NCBI GenBank assembly: GCA_944321875.1
Contig: CALUMX010000004.1
Span: 1-64,000, forward strand
DNA from: an uncultured Muribaculaceae bacterium
Lineage (GTDB): Bacteria > Bacteroidota > Bacteroidia > Bacteroidales > Muribaculaceae
Direction of reading: 5' to 3'
DNA: 64,000 nt
Under the pieces are notes generated by a model that did no database searches, was not told where the DNA came from, and saw nothing but the letters and a program-made list of their open reading frames with translations. Position numbers and translations under genes: made by a program. Of the stretch, positions 50,176 to 59,469 are shown one piece after another (positions within the stretch are counted from its first letter, which is position 1; the number at the start of each line of letters is the position of its first letter).

Positions 50176-51648
50176 TTATTTACTCCAGAACGACTTGGAA
50201 AACAGAACCATTACGGTAAATATTTCCAAACGGCCAATCAGCATTAGCGCTGACATGACCCACTTGCTTATGTCGTTCAATCCGGCATAGCTGACACTTG
50301 TGAATCCCCAACCTAAACCGTTGTTGCAGATGCACGACAGCGATGCGAACAAGCCATCCTGCAGGTTCAAGCCCGACAGCGTCAGAACAATCATCCCCAG
50401 GATAGTCGACAGAACGAAAAGCAAAAGGAAGGCTGACACCTTCAGTACATGCTCTGGTCCTAAGATTTTGCCGTTTATTCTCAAAGGCAACACCGTATTG
50501 GGGTGAAGCAACTTATGCAGTTCGTTCTTGAGATTCTTGCATATCAGGACAACTCTGTCAATTTTAATACCGCCCGCTGTAGAGCCGGCACATGAACCCA
50601 TAATCATACCCAGTATCAGAACGATAATTGAAGCATGTTGCCAGGCCGTGAAATTGGTGGCATTGAATCCCGTAGAAGTGATACTTGACACAATCTGGAA
50701 CGGAATGTCAATCAACATCTGCGGCAGGCGGGAGAAATCCGGATTCTCAAGCAATTCTATTCCGATAACAGCCAAAATCAAAATGATGATTGCTCCAATA
50801 TACCATCGGGTTATATCACTTTTTATCAGTGATTTGATGTCTCCATGAACCAAGTGATAGAACAACGAGAAGTTGATTCCGGCAAGAAACATGAATATCG
50901 TTATGACAATCTTGACATAATTGGAGTCAAATGCAATAATACTGTCATTTCTTGTGGAGAATCCACCGGTTGCTATCGTTGAGAACGAGTGACAAATCGC
51001 CTCAAACAAGTTCATCGGACCTATCCATAATGCAGCTATCAGCAGAATGTTCAGAATTATATAGATAAGCCACAGCGTTTTTGCGGTGTGACTGATACGC
51101 GGTCTTACCTTTTCATGTGTAATACCCGTTACTTCTGCATTAAACAGCTGGATACCGCTCTGCTTATTCAACATCGGGATGATAGCCAGGGTAAACAGAA
51201 TGATTCCCATACCGCCAATGAAATGGGTTATGGCACGCCACAATAGGATTCCATGAGGCATCGCTTCCACACTGGCAATGGTAGAGGCTCCCGTCGTAGT
51301 TAATCCGGACATCGTTTCAAAGAAGGCCGATGCAACATTCAGGCCGGTGTCGTAGAATAGAAAAGGAAGCATTCCAAAAAAGGAGAATACCACCCACGTA
51401 AGTCCGGTTAGAAGGAATCCTTCCCGCTTTCCCATCTCATGGGATTCAGTCTTGCAAAACAATCCAAGTAGTCCAACGACCACCGTAATCAGAATGGAAA
51501 GGCCGAATGATTTTGCTGTTTCCAATTCTTCGTAAAGAAAGCAAACTGCAAAAGGAACAAGCATAAATGCTGCTTCAATAAGAAGCAGTATCCCCAAAAG
51601 GCGAGCAATGATAGCGAAGTTGAGAATTTTACGCTTCTTGATATACAT
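50176..51648 (-). CDS. trkH: Trk-type potassium uptake protein, membrane subunit
   Basis: A 490-residue membrane protein of the SKT superfamily. Four M1-P-M2 repeats each carry a filter glycine: TGASTIAS, TGGFSTRN, TGFNATN and NGLGWG. It conducts K+ under control of the cytosolic TrkA ring. The ATG at 51648 is used; a TTG two codons earlier is the alternative. It starts 12 bp after trkA, as expected for the pair. Confidence 0.95.
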   Translation of the reverse strand: MYIKKRKILNFAIIARLLGILLLIEAAFMLVPFAVCFLYEELETAKSFGLSILITVVVGLLGLFCKTESHEMGKREGFLLTGLTWVVFSFFGMLPFLFYDTGLNVASAFFETMSGLTTTGASTIASVEAMPHGILLWRAITHFIGGMGIILFTLAIIPMLNKQSGIQLFNAEVTGITHEKVRPRISHTAKTLWLIYIILNILLIAALWIGPMNLFEAICHSFSTIATGGFSTRNDSIIAFDSNYVKIVITIFMFLAGINFSLFYHLVHGDIKSLIKSDITRWYIGAIIILILAVIGIELLENPDFSRLPQMLIDIPFQIVSSITSTGFNATNFTAWQHASIIVLILGMIMGSCAGSTAGGIKIDRVVLICKNLKNELHKLLHPNTVLPLRINGKILGPEHVLKVSAFLLLFVLSTILGMIVLTLSGLNLQDGLFASLSCICNNGLGWGFTSVSYAGLNDISKWVMSALMLIGRLEIFTVMVLFSKSFWSK

Positions 51649-51660
51649 TTCCAACAGAAA

Positions 51661-53001
51661 TTAATTGAAATATTTCTCAATTTTGTGAATTGCACCCGAC
51701 AGGCAGAATACAAGAACGTGGTCTCCGGGTAAAATCTGTGTGTTACCGTTGACAAGCATTCCTTTTCCGTCTCGGATGAGTCCACCCAGTGTCATGTCGT
51801 GAGGCAGGCTCAAATCTTTTACCGGAGCTTTGGTTATCTTCGATTTTTCCTTTGCTACAATTTCCGCCACTTCGGCATCCGTCAAGGCAAGACATTTTGA
51901 ATTGGAGGAGTCGAAATCCAACAGTATCTGGAAAATCTTGCTGGAAGCCAGCAGTTTTTTATTGATAACGGTTCCAATATTCAGGTTCTCGGCTTCAGCG
52001 ATGAACTGAATATTCTCGACTTCCGCAATTGTCTTACTTACGCCAAACTCTTTGGCTGTCAAGCAGGCCAGGATATTTGTCTCAGAGCTGTCAGTCAGAG
52101 CTATAAAGGCATCGTAATCTTCAATCTGTTCTTCGCGTAAAAGCTCAATGTCGCGGCCATCACCGTGGATGACCTTGCAGTTGTCACCGACTTTATCAAG
52201 CATTTTCAAACATTTATCACCGTCAGACTCGATAATCTTGATCTTGTAATGCGGATCAAGCATGTTTACCAATTGGATGGCGATACGGCTACCGCCGACA
52301 ATCAGAATGCGCTTAATCGGCTTCTTGATGGTTTTGCCACAGATGTCAATGACGTAGGGGATGGATTCATCCTGGGTGATAATATAGGCAATATCTCCCT
52401 CCTCCAAATGGTCGTCACCTCGTGGGATAATGGTCTCGTGCCGGCGCTTGATGGCACAAATGTGGAACGGGTGTCCGCTCATTGCAATATCTTTCAGTTG
52501 GCGTCCGACAATGGATGCGTTTTTTCGGAGCTTCACACCTGTCAGAATCAACTCACCATCGTAAAGTTCAAACCAATTCCGTACCCAGGAGTGGTTGATG
52601 GCTGTGATAATCTCTTCGGAAGCAAACTTCTCCGGATAAATCAGCTCATCGATACCCATTCCCAGAAAATATTGACGGTATTCGGGCTTAATAAATTCAT
52701 AATTGTCGATACGTGCCACCGTTTTCCCTGCTCCGAGTTTTTTTGCAAAGGAGCAAGCCACAAGATTGGCGGTTTCAAAGGGTGTTACGGCAATAAACAG
52801 GTCACAACCGGCTACATTTGAATCCTTGAGAACCTTGAATGAAATCGGGCTGCCCGTGAGTGTCATCAGATTATAGTTGGCGTCAATGGCCTGTAATTTT
52901 GACTCTTCCGGGTCAATTAATATGATGTCGAGCCCTTCCTTGGAAAGAAGTTTGGCAAGGTGCGTTCCCACTTCCCCGGCTCCAGCTATGACAATTTTCA
53001 T
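51661..53001 (-). CDS. trkA: Trk potassium system regulatory subunit
   Basis: A 446-residue cytosolic protein with two RCK_N/RCK_C units. The first nucleotide-binding motif is [19 protein letters not shown] (start), the second [17 protein letters not shown] (about 230). The RCK_C parts are at about 140-215 and 365-446. It binds NAD(H)/ATP and gates TrkH. Its ATG overlaps the dxs stop by 4 bases, so dxs, trkA and trkH are one transcription unit. Confidence 0.96.
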   Translation of the reverse strand: MKIVIAGAGEVGTHLAKLLSKEGLDIILIDPEESKLQAIDANYNLMTLTGSPISFKVLKDSNVAGCDLFIAVTPFETANLVACSFAKKLGAGKTVARIDNYEFIKPEYRQYFLGMGIDELIYPEKFASEEIITAINHSWVRNWFELYDGELILTGVKLRKNASIVGRQLKDIAMSGHPFHICAIKRRHETIIPRGDDHLEEGDIAYIITQDESIPYVIDICGKTIKKPIKRILIVGGSRIAIQLVNMLDPHYKIKIIESDGDKCLKMLDKVGDNCKVIHGDGRDIELLREEQIEDYDAFIALTDSSETNILACLTAKEFGVSKTIAEVENIQFIAEAENLNIGTVINKKLLASSKIFQILLDFDSSNSKCLALTDAEVAEIVAKEKSKITKAPVKDLSLPHDMTLGGLIRDGKGMLVNGNTQILPGDHVLVFCLSGAIHKIEKYFN

Positions 53002-54917
53002 TGTTTCGAGTTTTTAATCAGTCTTATTATCTCATTTTTTATCGACTCGGAATCCATGCCGCACTCCTTATAGAGCTCAGCTACCGAGCCTTGTTTCACA
53101 AAACGGTCGGGCATACCCATCCGTACGGTTCTTACCGCAAAATCGTTGTCGTTGAACCATTCGGTTACGGCAGTACCCATTCCTCCGGATTTTACTCCGT
53201 CCTCAATGGTGATAACGGTCTTGAATTTCGAGCCGACTTCTTGCAGTAATTCCGCATCCAGCGGCTTCGCATAAATCATATCGTAATGGGCCACACTTAC
53301 GTTAGCCTCCGCTTCGGCGTCATTGATTGCTTTTTGGGCAATATTACCTATCGTGCCAATGGAAAGGACTGCCAACATCGTTCCATCCTTGAGTTTGCGG
53401 CCTTTACCTACGGGTAACTCCACCATCGGACTTTGCCAGTCCTCATGTTCGCATTTTCCACGAGGATAGCGAATGGCAAACGGATAATCCTGTTTCAACG
53501 ACGTGAACATCAGGTTGCGAAGGTCGTGCTCATCCATCGGAGCGGCAACAATCATATTCGGAATTGTCCGCAAGTATGCCAGGTCGAATGCTCCGTGATG
53601 GGTCGCGCCATCCTCTCCTACGATACCCGCACGGTCCAGACAGAACGTAACCGGCAAATGCTGCAATGCCACGTCATGAATCATCTGGTCATAGGCACGC
53701 TGAAGGAAGGTGGAATAAATGCAGCAGAACGGACGGACTCCGTCTTTTGCCAGACCACCGGAGAACGTAACGGCGTGACCTTCTGAAATGCCGACATCAA
53801 ACGTGCGCTTAGGGAAACATTCCTGCATGTACGTCATCGAACAGCCAGTAGGCATTGCCGCCGTGATACCCACGACACGCTTGTCTTTTTCTGCCAGTTC
53901 GACCAGTGTCTTGCCAAATACATCCTGATACTTGAGGCGCTTGTCGCCAGTGTTTGATTTGATAATCTCGCCTGTTTCCTTGTTGAACAGTCCGGGAGCG
54001 TGCCAAACGCTGGGCATTCGCTCCGCAGCCGGGTATCCTTTACCTTTGACCGTTCTCAAATGAAGAATTCGAGGACCTTCCATGTCACGGATATCGGAGA
54101 GTACCCTTACAAGACGGATGACATCATGACCGTCATACGGGCCAAAGTACCGTATGTTAAGCCCCTCGAAGATATTCTGCTGACGGGCAATCAGCGATTT
54201 CAGGCTGTTATTGAAACGCAGAATGATGCCTCTGTGCTTTTCCGTGATAAGGTGCATCTTATGGAGCACATTGTAGGCCTTGTATCGAAGTGTATTGTAA
54301 CTTTTTGACGTGTTGATGTTGACCAGGTACTTGTTGAGCGAGCCAACGTTCCTGTCAATTGACATGTCGTTATCATTCAGAATGATAAGAAGGTCGTTTT
54401 TAGTCGATGCCGCATTGTTAAGTCCTTCGAAGGCCAAACCTCCGGCTATTGAAGCATCGCCAATGACCGCTACGACTTTTCTGTTTCCCTCCTCTTCTAT
54501 CTGAGAGGCAATCGACATGCCAAGTGCGGCAGAAATCGAGTTGGAAGCGTGTCCGGCGACAAAGCTGTCATAAACACTTTCCTCCGGGTTAGGGAAGCCG
54601 CTAAGCCCTTTATATTTTCTGTTAGTGTGAAATGAATCACGCCGACCTGTAAGGATTTTATGTCCGTAAGCCTGGTGTCCCACATCCCACACGATTCTAT
54701 CCTCCGGTGTATTAAAGACATAGTGCAGAGCAACTGTCAGCTCGACAGTTCCCAGATTGGAAGCAAAGTGGCCGGGATTTTTCGACAATGAGTCGATAAT
54801 AAAAGAGCGCAGCTCCCGGCATACATCCGGGAGTGCATCTATCGGCAATCGCTTTAAATCGGCAGGGCTGTCAATTTTTGATAGAAGAGGATATGTTTCC
54901 GAATTATCTTTTTTCAC
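52998..54917 (-). CDS. dxs: 1-deoxy-D-xylulose-5-phosphate synthase
   Basis: A 639-residue thiamine-diphosphate enzyme, the first step of the MEP isoprenoid pathway. The ThDP motif [18 protein letters not shown], the earlier [15 protein letters not shown] and the C-terminal [18 protein letters not shown] are clear. The GTG at 54917 gives the usual [15 protein letters not shown] start; a TTG 11 codons upstream adds [10 protein letters not shown] and is unlikely. The start lies inside the last codons of a small upstream membrane-protein gene (14-bp overlap), suggesting translational coupling. trkA overlaps the 3' end by 4 bp. Confidence 0.96.
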   Translation of the reverse strand: MKKDNSETYPLLSKIDSPADLKRLPIDALPDVCRELRSFIIDSLSKNPGHFASNLGTVELTVALHYVFNTPEDRIVWDVGHQAYGHKILTGRRDSFHTNRKYKGLSGFPNPEESVYDSFVAGHASNSISAALGMSIASQIEEEGNRKVVAVIGDASIAGGLAFEGLNNAASTKNDLLIILNDNDMSIDRNVGSLNKYLVNINTSKSYNTLRYKAYNVLHKMHLITEKHRGIILRFNNSLKSLIARQQNIFEGLNIRYFGPYDGHDVIRLVRVLSDIRDMEGPRILHLRTVKGKGYPAAERMPSVWHAPGLFNKETGEIIKSNTGDKRLKYQDVFGKTLVELAEKDKRVVGITAAMPTGCSMTYMQECFPKRTFDVGISEGHAVTFSGGLAKDGVRPFCCIYSTFLQRAYDQMIHDVALQHLPVTFCLDRAGIVGEDGATHHGAFDLAYLRTIPNMIVAAPMDEHDLRNLMFTSLKQDYPFAIRYPRGKCEHEDWQSPMVELPVGKGRKLKDGTMLAVLSIGTIGNIAQKAINDAEAEANVSVAHYDMIYAKPLDAELLQEVGSKFKTVITIEDGVKSGGMGTAVTEWFNDNDFAVRTVRMGMPDRFVKQGSVAELYKECGMDSESIKNEIIRLIKNSKQ

Positions 54918-55077
54918 GTTTGTATTTTTTATAGATAGGAACAAAAACAATAATTCCAGAGGCTATTATTGAAAAAACAGCCATAAAGTCAAGACCACGG
55001 CGAGATATCATGATATAGCATAAACCAAGCCATAACAGAAGTACACAAATAAATCGAAAAATATTGTAACTGTTCAT
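54904..55077 (-). CDS. 57-residue two-helix membrane protein overlapping dxs
   Basis: An ATG preceded by AAGGAAGG at ideal spacing opens a 57-codon frame on the minus strand ending at TAA 54906-54904. The product has two hydrophobic segments: [18 protein letters not shown] (about 7-24) and [19 protein letters not shown] (about 31-49). A basic SRR turn lies between them and the tail is KKYKREKR. The strong Shine-Dalgarno site, rare in this genome, the consensus promoter 23 bp upstream and the overlap with dxs support it as a real gene. No family is recognised; small YqjF-, MpsC- or holin-like roles cannot be told apart. Confidence 0.75.
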   Translation of the reverse strand: MNSYNIFRFICVLLLWLGLCYIMISRRGLDFMAVFSIIASGIIVFVPIYKKYKREKR

Positions 55078-55099
55078 CCTTCCTTTTGTTTCTTATATG

Positions 55100-55131
55100 C
55101 AAATATAATAATGTTTTTAGGATAAACCTAA
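55100..55131 (-). promoter_or_regulatory. Promoter of the small membrane protein-dxs-trkA-trkH operon
   Basis: On the minus strand TTAG (55131-55128, 3 of 4 bases) and TATATTTG (55107-55100) are spaced by 20 bp, 23 bp before the small gene. Confidence 0.65.
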
Positions 55132-55168
55132 CTACATTCTTACAAATATATCGGGATTGCAGAGAATA

Positions 55169-55189
55169 CTATTGGATAAAATCCAATAG
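55169..55189 (-). terminator. Candidate terminator or operator after lysO
   Basis: CTATTGGAT and its complement flank a 3-nt AAA spacer, a perfect 9-bp inverted repeat 11 bp beyond the lysO stop. The T-tract on the minus strand is weak, so a regulatory site for the downstream dxs operon is also possible. Confidence 0.5.
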
Positions 55190-55199
55190 AACAGTCACT

Positions 55200-55826
55200 T
55201 TAAAAAGAGGCGAAAAATGACACCAGGAACGGCACGGAAAGATCTACGAGAATTCCGTGGAAGATGGAGAGAATGACGATGTCCTGTCCGGAAACTTGTG
55301 TGATAATGGGAAGGGTAGTGTCCATTGTTGTTGCTCCACCGGCGCTGATAGGTGCGAATTTTCCAAAATACCGGGCAAAGAAAGGTGCGCCGACGAGGGC
55401 TATAAGTTCTCTGACAATATTGGAAATCAAAGCGATGGCACCCAATTGGGAGGCTACCGCTGCACCGGCGACAGGCGTCTTTAACTGCATTATCAGAATG
55501 GATGACAACGAATAATAGGCCATGCCGCTACCGACAGCCAGACAGTCCCAGACGGTCCATTGGGGAAGAATCAACGCCGCAAGGGCAGAAAAACTGAGCG
55601 TTCCGACGATGGTCGACAATGGAAGAAGCAACAACTGCGGACGTACAAATTTGATAATCTCCTTAATCTTTCCATCGCAACCGATACCAGCTCCTACAAG
55701 AAACATCAGAACGTAAAGCACATAAGAGGATATATCCGTAAGGTTGATGCTATCCGGAATTTCAAAAATAAGACCGGAGATACAACCGAGAATAAAAAAC
55801 GAGACGATAACCAGACTTCCTTTCAT
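55200..55826 (-). CDS. lysO: Lysine exporter LysO, C-terminal membrane subunit
   Basis: A 208-residue membrane protein matching the larger part of the LysO/DUF340 family, which exports L-lysine. Helices are at about 5-20, 33-50, 70-95, 105-125, 130-165 and 185-205. Motifs are MFLVGAGIGCDGKI near the start, GSGMAYYSLSSILIMQL, and GGATTMDTTLPIITQVSG near the end. Its ATG overlaps the stop of the preceding small gene (ATGA), which encodes the N-terminal part of the E. coli protein; the two together total 300 residues, the length of E. coli LysO (299). See the finding on the split. Confidence 0.9.
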   Translation of the reverse strand: MKGSLVIVSFFILGCISGLIFEIPDSINLTDISSYVLYVLMFLVGAGIGCDGKIKEIIKFVRPQLLLLPLSTIVGTLSFSALAALILPQWTVWDCLAVGSGMAYYSLSSILIMQLKTPVAGAAVASQLGAIALISNIVRELIALVGAPFFARYFGKFAPISAGGATTMDTTLPIITQVSGQDIVILSIFHGILVDLSVPFLVSFFASF

Positions 55827-56101
55827 TTTTTCACCTGCTTACTGAAAACAAATCGATAGACACACCATGCCGCCAACACACTGCCGAATGTCGCCAAAGC
55901 GGCAATTACAAAGCCTTGCCAACCTAACTGGAGAAAGTCGGCAATGATTTTTTTATCCGAACCGATGTTCATTCCCATAGTGAAAAGGAGAATGATAATC
56001 ACATACTTTACCTGAGCACTTATTTTATGAATGAAAGACTTTTTTTTCAACAGATGGCCGACAAGTATGCCTGCACACATGATTAGGACAATCTTTAGCA
56101 T
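55823..56101 (-). CDS. lysO: Lysine exporter LysO, N-terminal membrane subunit
   Basis: A 92-residue membrane protein with three hydrophobic segments (about 2-17, 35-47, 58-84). IVLIMCAGILVGHLL and LLFTMGMNIGSDKKII match the N-terminal section of LysO. The ATG at 56101 is chosen; the longer frame to 56188 adds a polar, Cys-containing stretch without conservation. The stop overlaps the next ATG by 4 bases, so the two genes are translationally coupled and should form one transporter. Confidence 0.85.
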   Translation of the reverse strand: MLKIVLIMCAGILVGHLLKKKSFIHKISAQVKYVIIILLFTMGMNIGSDKKIIADFLQLGWQGFVIAALATFGSVLAAWCVYRFVFSKQVKK

Positions 56102-56177
56102 AGCGTTTAAAAAATTTCTGCAAAAGTAGTCTTTTTCTCCGATTCTCCCAAAAGCGTGCCCGACTGAGAAAAAAATG

Positions 56178-56209
56178 AGCGCCGTCACCTTTCGAAAGGT
56201 GACGGCGCT
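56178..56209 (-). terminator. Palindromic terminator after cydB
   Basis: A 32-bp perfect palindrome (arms AGCGCCGTCACCTTTC) lies 25 bp past the cydB stop; on the minus strand it is followed by CATTTTTTTCT. It also separates cydB from lysO. Confidence 0.9.
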
Positions 56210-56233
56210 TTATCGACAGAGACTCTGCGTCAA

Positions 56234-57379
56234 TTAATATTTATCGGAGTCTGCTGTTTCAGCCATTTCTTTTGCTGTGATTTTCGTACGGTCCAATGAC
56301 CACCAGGCATAAACGATATACGCAAGGACAAAAGGAATCAGCAGCGATACGATGCTCATTGCCGATAGCGTAAACTCGCTGGATGAACTGTTATGGATAG
56401 TCAGAGAATTCTCGACGTTAAGCAACGACGGGTAATAAGCCGTGTTGTTGTAGCCGGCAATAAAGAACAAACACAATACCACCAGAGCTGCACCGAATCC
56501 GCTGAACCAAATGCCTTTCTTGTAGTCAGCGATAAACAGCGTCGCTGCAATTCCGCCCAAAACGAGCAAAACCCCTACAAGGAAAATAACCAGCACCCAC
56601 CACATGCTGAGCAGATTGCTGAGATATTTATATTCCACCCACTTCATCTGTCCGTCGGCGCTGACTTCAACTCCGGATGATGTCAGGAGGAAGAAGGCAA
56701 AGAGCAGGAAGAAGACGACAAAAACGACACTGTTGGCAAGCAAAGTTTTTTTCTGGGATGCATAAACCTCCTTGTCGTCGATATTATTGATAAAATAGAG
56801 TGATGCCAATACGCGGGCAAGGAACAGCACCGTAAAGCCCAACACAAGGTTGCGGAAGTTGAAAATGGCCTCCAGTCCGTGCAACGGTCCCCATTGAGAG
56901 ATGGTGGCCGCCTCTACATTTAGAATGTTGGTTTTGTTGACAGTAAACTCTGCGCCGAAGAACATCATGCCAACGGCAACACCGAGCAAAATAGGAGCGA
57001 TATAGCCATTAATGCTCAGAAATATGTCGTAAGTACGCATGCCATAGACATTGCCCTCCTTGTTACGGTACTTGTAGGATATGGCCTGAACAATAAACGT
57101 AAAGAGGATGAACATCCACAACCAGTATGCTCCGCCAAAACTGGTGGAGTAGAACAACGGGAAGGATGCGAAAAATGCACCTCCGAAAACGACCAACGAA
57201 GTGAATGTCAACTCCCATTTCCGTCCCAGGGAATTTATCATCATCGAACGTACTGACGGATTCTTGGCTGACGCAATCATGGATTGTCCACCTTGCACAA
57301 ACAGCATGAACACCAAAATAGCTCCGAGCAGGGAAATCAGCAGCCACCAGTAATTTTGGAGAAATTCGTATGTTATCAT
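56234..57379 (-). CDS. cydB: Cytochrome bd quinol oxidase subunit II
   Basis: A 381-residue inner-membrane protein with about eight to nine helices. FVQGGQSMI near the start, GRKWELTFTSLVVFGGAFFASFPLFYSTSFGGAYWLWM and LLGVAVGMMFFGAEF correspond to the conserved helices of CydB. It pairs with CydA in the high-affinity terminal oxidase that lets Bacteroides use and detoxify nanomolar oxygen. It follows cydA by 3 bp. Confidence 0.97.
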   Translation of the reverse strand: MITYEFLQNYWWLLISLLGAILVFMLFVQGGQSMIASAKNPSVRSMMINSLGRKWELTFTSLVVFGGAFFASFPLFYSTSFGGAYWLWMFILFTFIVQAISYKYRNKEGNVYGMRTYDIFLSINGYIAPILLGVAVGMMFFGAEFTVNKTNILNVEAATISQWGPLHGLEAIFNFRNLVLGFTVLFLARVLASLYFINNIDDKEVYASQKKTLLANSVVFVVFFLLFAFFLLTSSGVEVSADGQMKWVEYKYLSNLLSMWWVLVIFLVGVLLVLGGIAATLFIADYKKGIWFSGFGAALVVLCLFFIAGYNNTAYYPSLLNVENSLTIHNSSSSEFTLSAMSIVSLLIPFVLAYIVYAWWSLDRTKITAKEMAETADSDKY

Positions 57380-57382
57380 AAC

Positions 57383-58960
57383 TTAGAGTTTTGCAGAGTC
57401 CAGATTTTCTTTTGATTTTTTTGAGATTTGCTTTCGCATGATGCAGATGTCGGCAATGAGCAACGTCGTGAAAATTACGGCAAAGATAAAGAATGTGGTT
57501 TGCACGTAACCGGCATTGATATCGGAGATTGCCACATGGTTCGGCATCAGGTCCTGAATGGTCCAGGGCTGACGGCCAACTTCGGCTACAACCCAACCGC
57601 TTACGCTACACAGGTAGACTAACGGGATGCAGAGAATAGCAAGACGGTAGAACCACTTCTCCCATGATTTGCCCTCAAGCAAATGACGCTTATATGCAAA
57701 GACCAATGCAGCAAGCAGGAACACGAACAAGAGGCCGCCGATGACCACCATTACGCGGAACGAATAGAACGTAAGCGGAACATTGGGAACAATGTCTTCC
57801 GGCTTATCGAAGAATCCATAACCGAAATATTGGAAATCATTCTTTAATACCATGCGGAGACTGTCGGCCGTTGCCTGATTGCCCGCCTCACGAGCTTCAT
57901 TGAAAAGCTTCAGCGTCTGCTGTGCCTGTTTTCCTCTCGCAATCCGTTCGGCATAGGATACGGTATTGACAGGTGTTCCGTCAGGAGTGAACGAACGTCC
58001 CTCAATCAGGTCGTTGATACCGGGAACGAATGCATTCGGGTCGTGAGTGGCCAGAACTGAAAGTCCGTAAGGAATGGAAATCTCGAAATGATAAGGTTCA
58101 ATGTTATCGCCCGGAACCTTGTCGGCATTAAGAATGCCAACAGCCACCAAATCCTGTCCATGATTGCCATCATACAAACCTTCCAGAGCAGCCAGTTTCA
58201 TCGGTTGATGACGAGCCACGGTAATTGCTGAACCGTCACCGGTCAGAATAGTGATGAGAATACCGGCAAAACCGACAGCCGCACCCACTTTGAGACTACG
58301 GAAGCTATGCTCAACATTGCGCTTTTTCAGAAGCATCCAGCCGCTGATACCGACAACAAACACTCCGGCAAGCGCCCAACCGCTGAATACAGTGTGGAAA
58401 AACTTATAAACGGCCATCGGAGAAGTGACAATTGCCCAGAAATCCACCATTTCGTTACGCATCGTCTCCGGGTTGAATTCCATGCCTACCGGATGCTGCA
58501 TCCATGCGTTGGCAACCAGAATCCACAAAGCGGAGATGGAAGCTCCTATGGCCGTCAGCCAAGTGGAGGCCAAGTGAAATTTCGGACTTACCTTTTTCCA
58601 TCCGAAGAACATGACGGCGATAAATGTCGATTCCATGAAGAAGGCGAGAATACCCTCAATGGCCAGCGGCGCACCGAAAATGTCACCGACAAACCAACTG
58701 TAATTGGACCAGTTAGTTCCAAATTCAAATTCCAAGATAATACCGGTTGCTACGCCAATCGCGAAATTAATACCGAAAAGCAGCATCCAAAACTTCGTCG
58801 TAGCAAGCCACTTCTCGTCGCGTGACTTCCAGTAAATGGTTTCCATTATGGCTACAATAATGCCCAAGCCCAAGGTGAGCGGCACAAACAGCCAATGGTA
58901 AATGGCCGTCAGGGCAAATTGCGCCCTCGACCAATCTACTACATTAATTAATTCTTCCAT
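57383..58960 (-). CDS. cydA: Cytochrome bd quinol oxidase subunit I
   Basis: A 525-residue inner-membrane subunit that binds hemes b558, b595 and d. His22 in AIYHWLFVPLTLG is a heme ligand. KFFHTVFSGWALAG supplies the b558 His, and the Q-loop region spans about 245-390 with LNADKVPGDNIEPYHFEI. VSGWVVAEVGRQPWTIQ is the near-C-terminal motif. It is preceded by DUF4492 (23-bp gap), the standard Bacteroidota arrangement. Confidence 0.98.
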   Translation of the reverse strand: MEELINVVDWSRAQFALTAIYHWLFVPLTLGLGIIVAIMETIYWKSRDEKWLATTKFWMLLFGINFAIGVATGIILEFEFGTNWSNYSWFVGDIFGAPLAIEGILAFFMESTFIAVMFFGWKKVSPKFHLASTWLTAIGASISALWILVANAWMQHPVGMEFNPETMRNEMVDFWAIVTSPMAVYKFFHTVFSGWALAGVFVVGISGWMLLKKRNVEHSFRSLKVGAAVGFAGILITILTGDGSAITVARHQPMKLAALEGLYDGNHGQDLVAVGILNADKVPGDNIEPYHFEISIPYGLSVLATHDPNAFVPGINDLIEGRSFTPDGTPVNTVSYAERIARGKQAQQTLKLFNEAREAGNQATADSLRMVLKNDFQYFGYGFFDKPEDIVPNVPLTFYSFRVMVVIGGLLFVFLLAALVFAYKRHLLEGKSWEKWFYRLAILCIPLVYLCSVSGWVVAEVGRQPWTIQDLMPNHVAISDINAGYVQTTFFIFAVIFTTLLIADICIMRKQISKKSKENLDSAKL

Positions 58961-58983
58961 AAATAAAAAATAGGGGATAGTTG

Positions 58984-59220
58984 TTAAGTTCTTTGTATAA
59001 ATTCATTGCGCACATAAGAGGCTTTCCCTTCTTCCGTGTCACTTTGGGAACTCAGGAAGTCAGGGAAAAAGAACAGTTTCAGAATGGCAAACATGATGAA
59101 CAATTTGATTAGAATAATTGCCCATAGTGTTTTGCCAACTGTCATGTTCTTGAATCCATCGGCATAGAATAGCCAAATTCTCTGAAATAGATTTTTTTTA
59201 AGGTTAGTTGCCGGTTTCAT
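58984..59220 (-). CDS. DUF4492 small membrane protein associated with cytochrome bd
   Basis: A 78-residue protein with one hydrophobic segment (about 31-47, LWAIILIKLFIMFAILKLF) after a conserved amphipathic region (NLFQRIWLFYADGFKNMTVGKTLWA). DUF4492 genes sit directly upstream of cydA in Bacteroidota and Campylobacterota, so an assembly or accessory role in cytochrome bd is plausible (inference). The ATG at 59220 is used; a TTG 8 codons earlier would overlap the -7 box. Confidence 0.93.
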   Translation of the reverse strand: MKPATNLKKNLFQRIWLFYADGFKNMTVGKTLWAIILIKLFIMFAILKLFFFPDFLSSQSDTEEGKASYVRNEFIQRT

Positions 59221-59241
59221 ACGTATATTTTTATATGAAAA

Positions 59242-59273
59242 CAAATGTAGCGAATAGGGTTAAAAGTTCCAAA
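59242..59273 (-). promoter_or_regulatory. Promoter of the DUF4492-cydA-cydB operon
   Basis: On the minus strand TTTG (59273-59270) and TACATTTG (59249-59242) are spaced by exactly 20 bp. A perfect dyad TCCAAA-TT-TTTGGA (59268-59281) overlaps the -33 box and could be an operator. Confidence 0.82.
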
Positions 59274-59330
59274 TTTTTGGAGTGAATTCGTTCCAAAATT
59301 GTGTTTATTTCAAAATTTGGTTGATTTTCG

Positions 59331-59350
59331 GCTATACAAAGCTATACAAT
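59331..59350 (+). repeat. Tandem 10-bp repeat between the cyd operon and DUF4494
   Basis: GCTATACAAA is followed directly by GCTATACAAT. The 10-bp period places the two copies on the same helical face. It lies between the two divergent promoters. Confidence 0.55.
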
Positions 59351-59436
59351 GTCAAATAAGGCTCAGTATCGAAGCAAATTGGACAATTTTGTACATTTTT
59401 TTGTTGATTTTAGCCTTCCCATAGAACTTTTTTTAA

Positions 59437-59444
59437 TAATTTTG
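59437..59444 (+). promoter_or_regulatory. Candidate -7 box for the DUF4494 gene
   Basis: TAATTTTG matches TAnnTTTG, 25 bp before the ATG at 59470. The nearest TTTG-like element (TTAG at 59410-59413) is spaced 23 bp. Confidence 0.5.
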
Positions 59445-59469
59445 CCATCAAATTAATTTATGAAAATCT

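Noticed and set aside
54918-54950. Upstream TTG start for dxs
   Set aside because: The added [10 protein letters not shown] segment is read from the end of the small membrane-protein gene in another frame; the GTG at 54917 gives the family start.
55200-56101. LysO split as a simple sequencing frameshift
   Set aside because: The ATGA overlap with intact starts and stops looks like ordinary translational coupling; kept as an open point in the findings rather than a pseudogene call.
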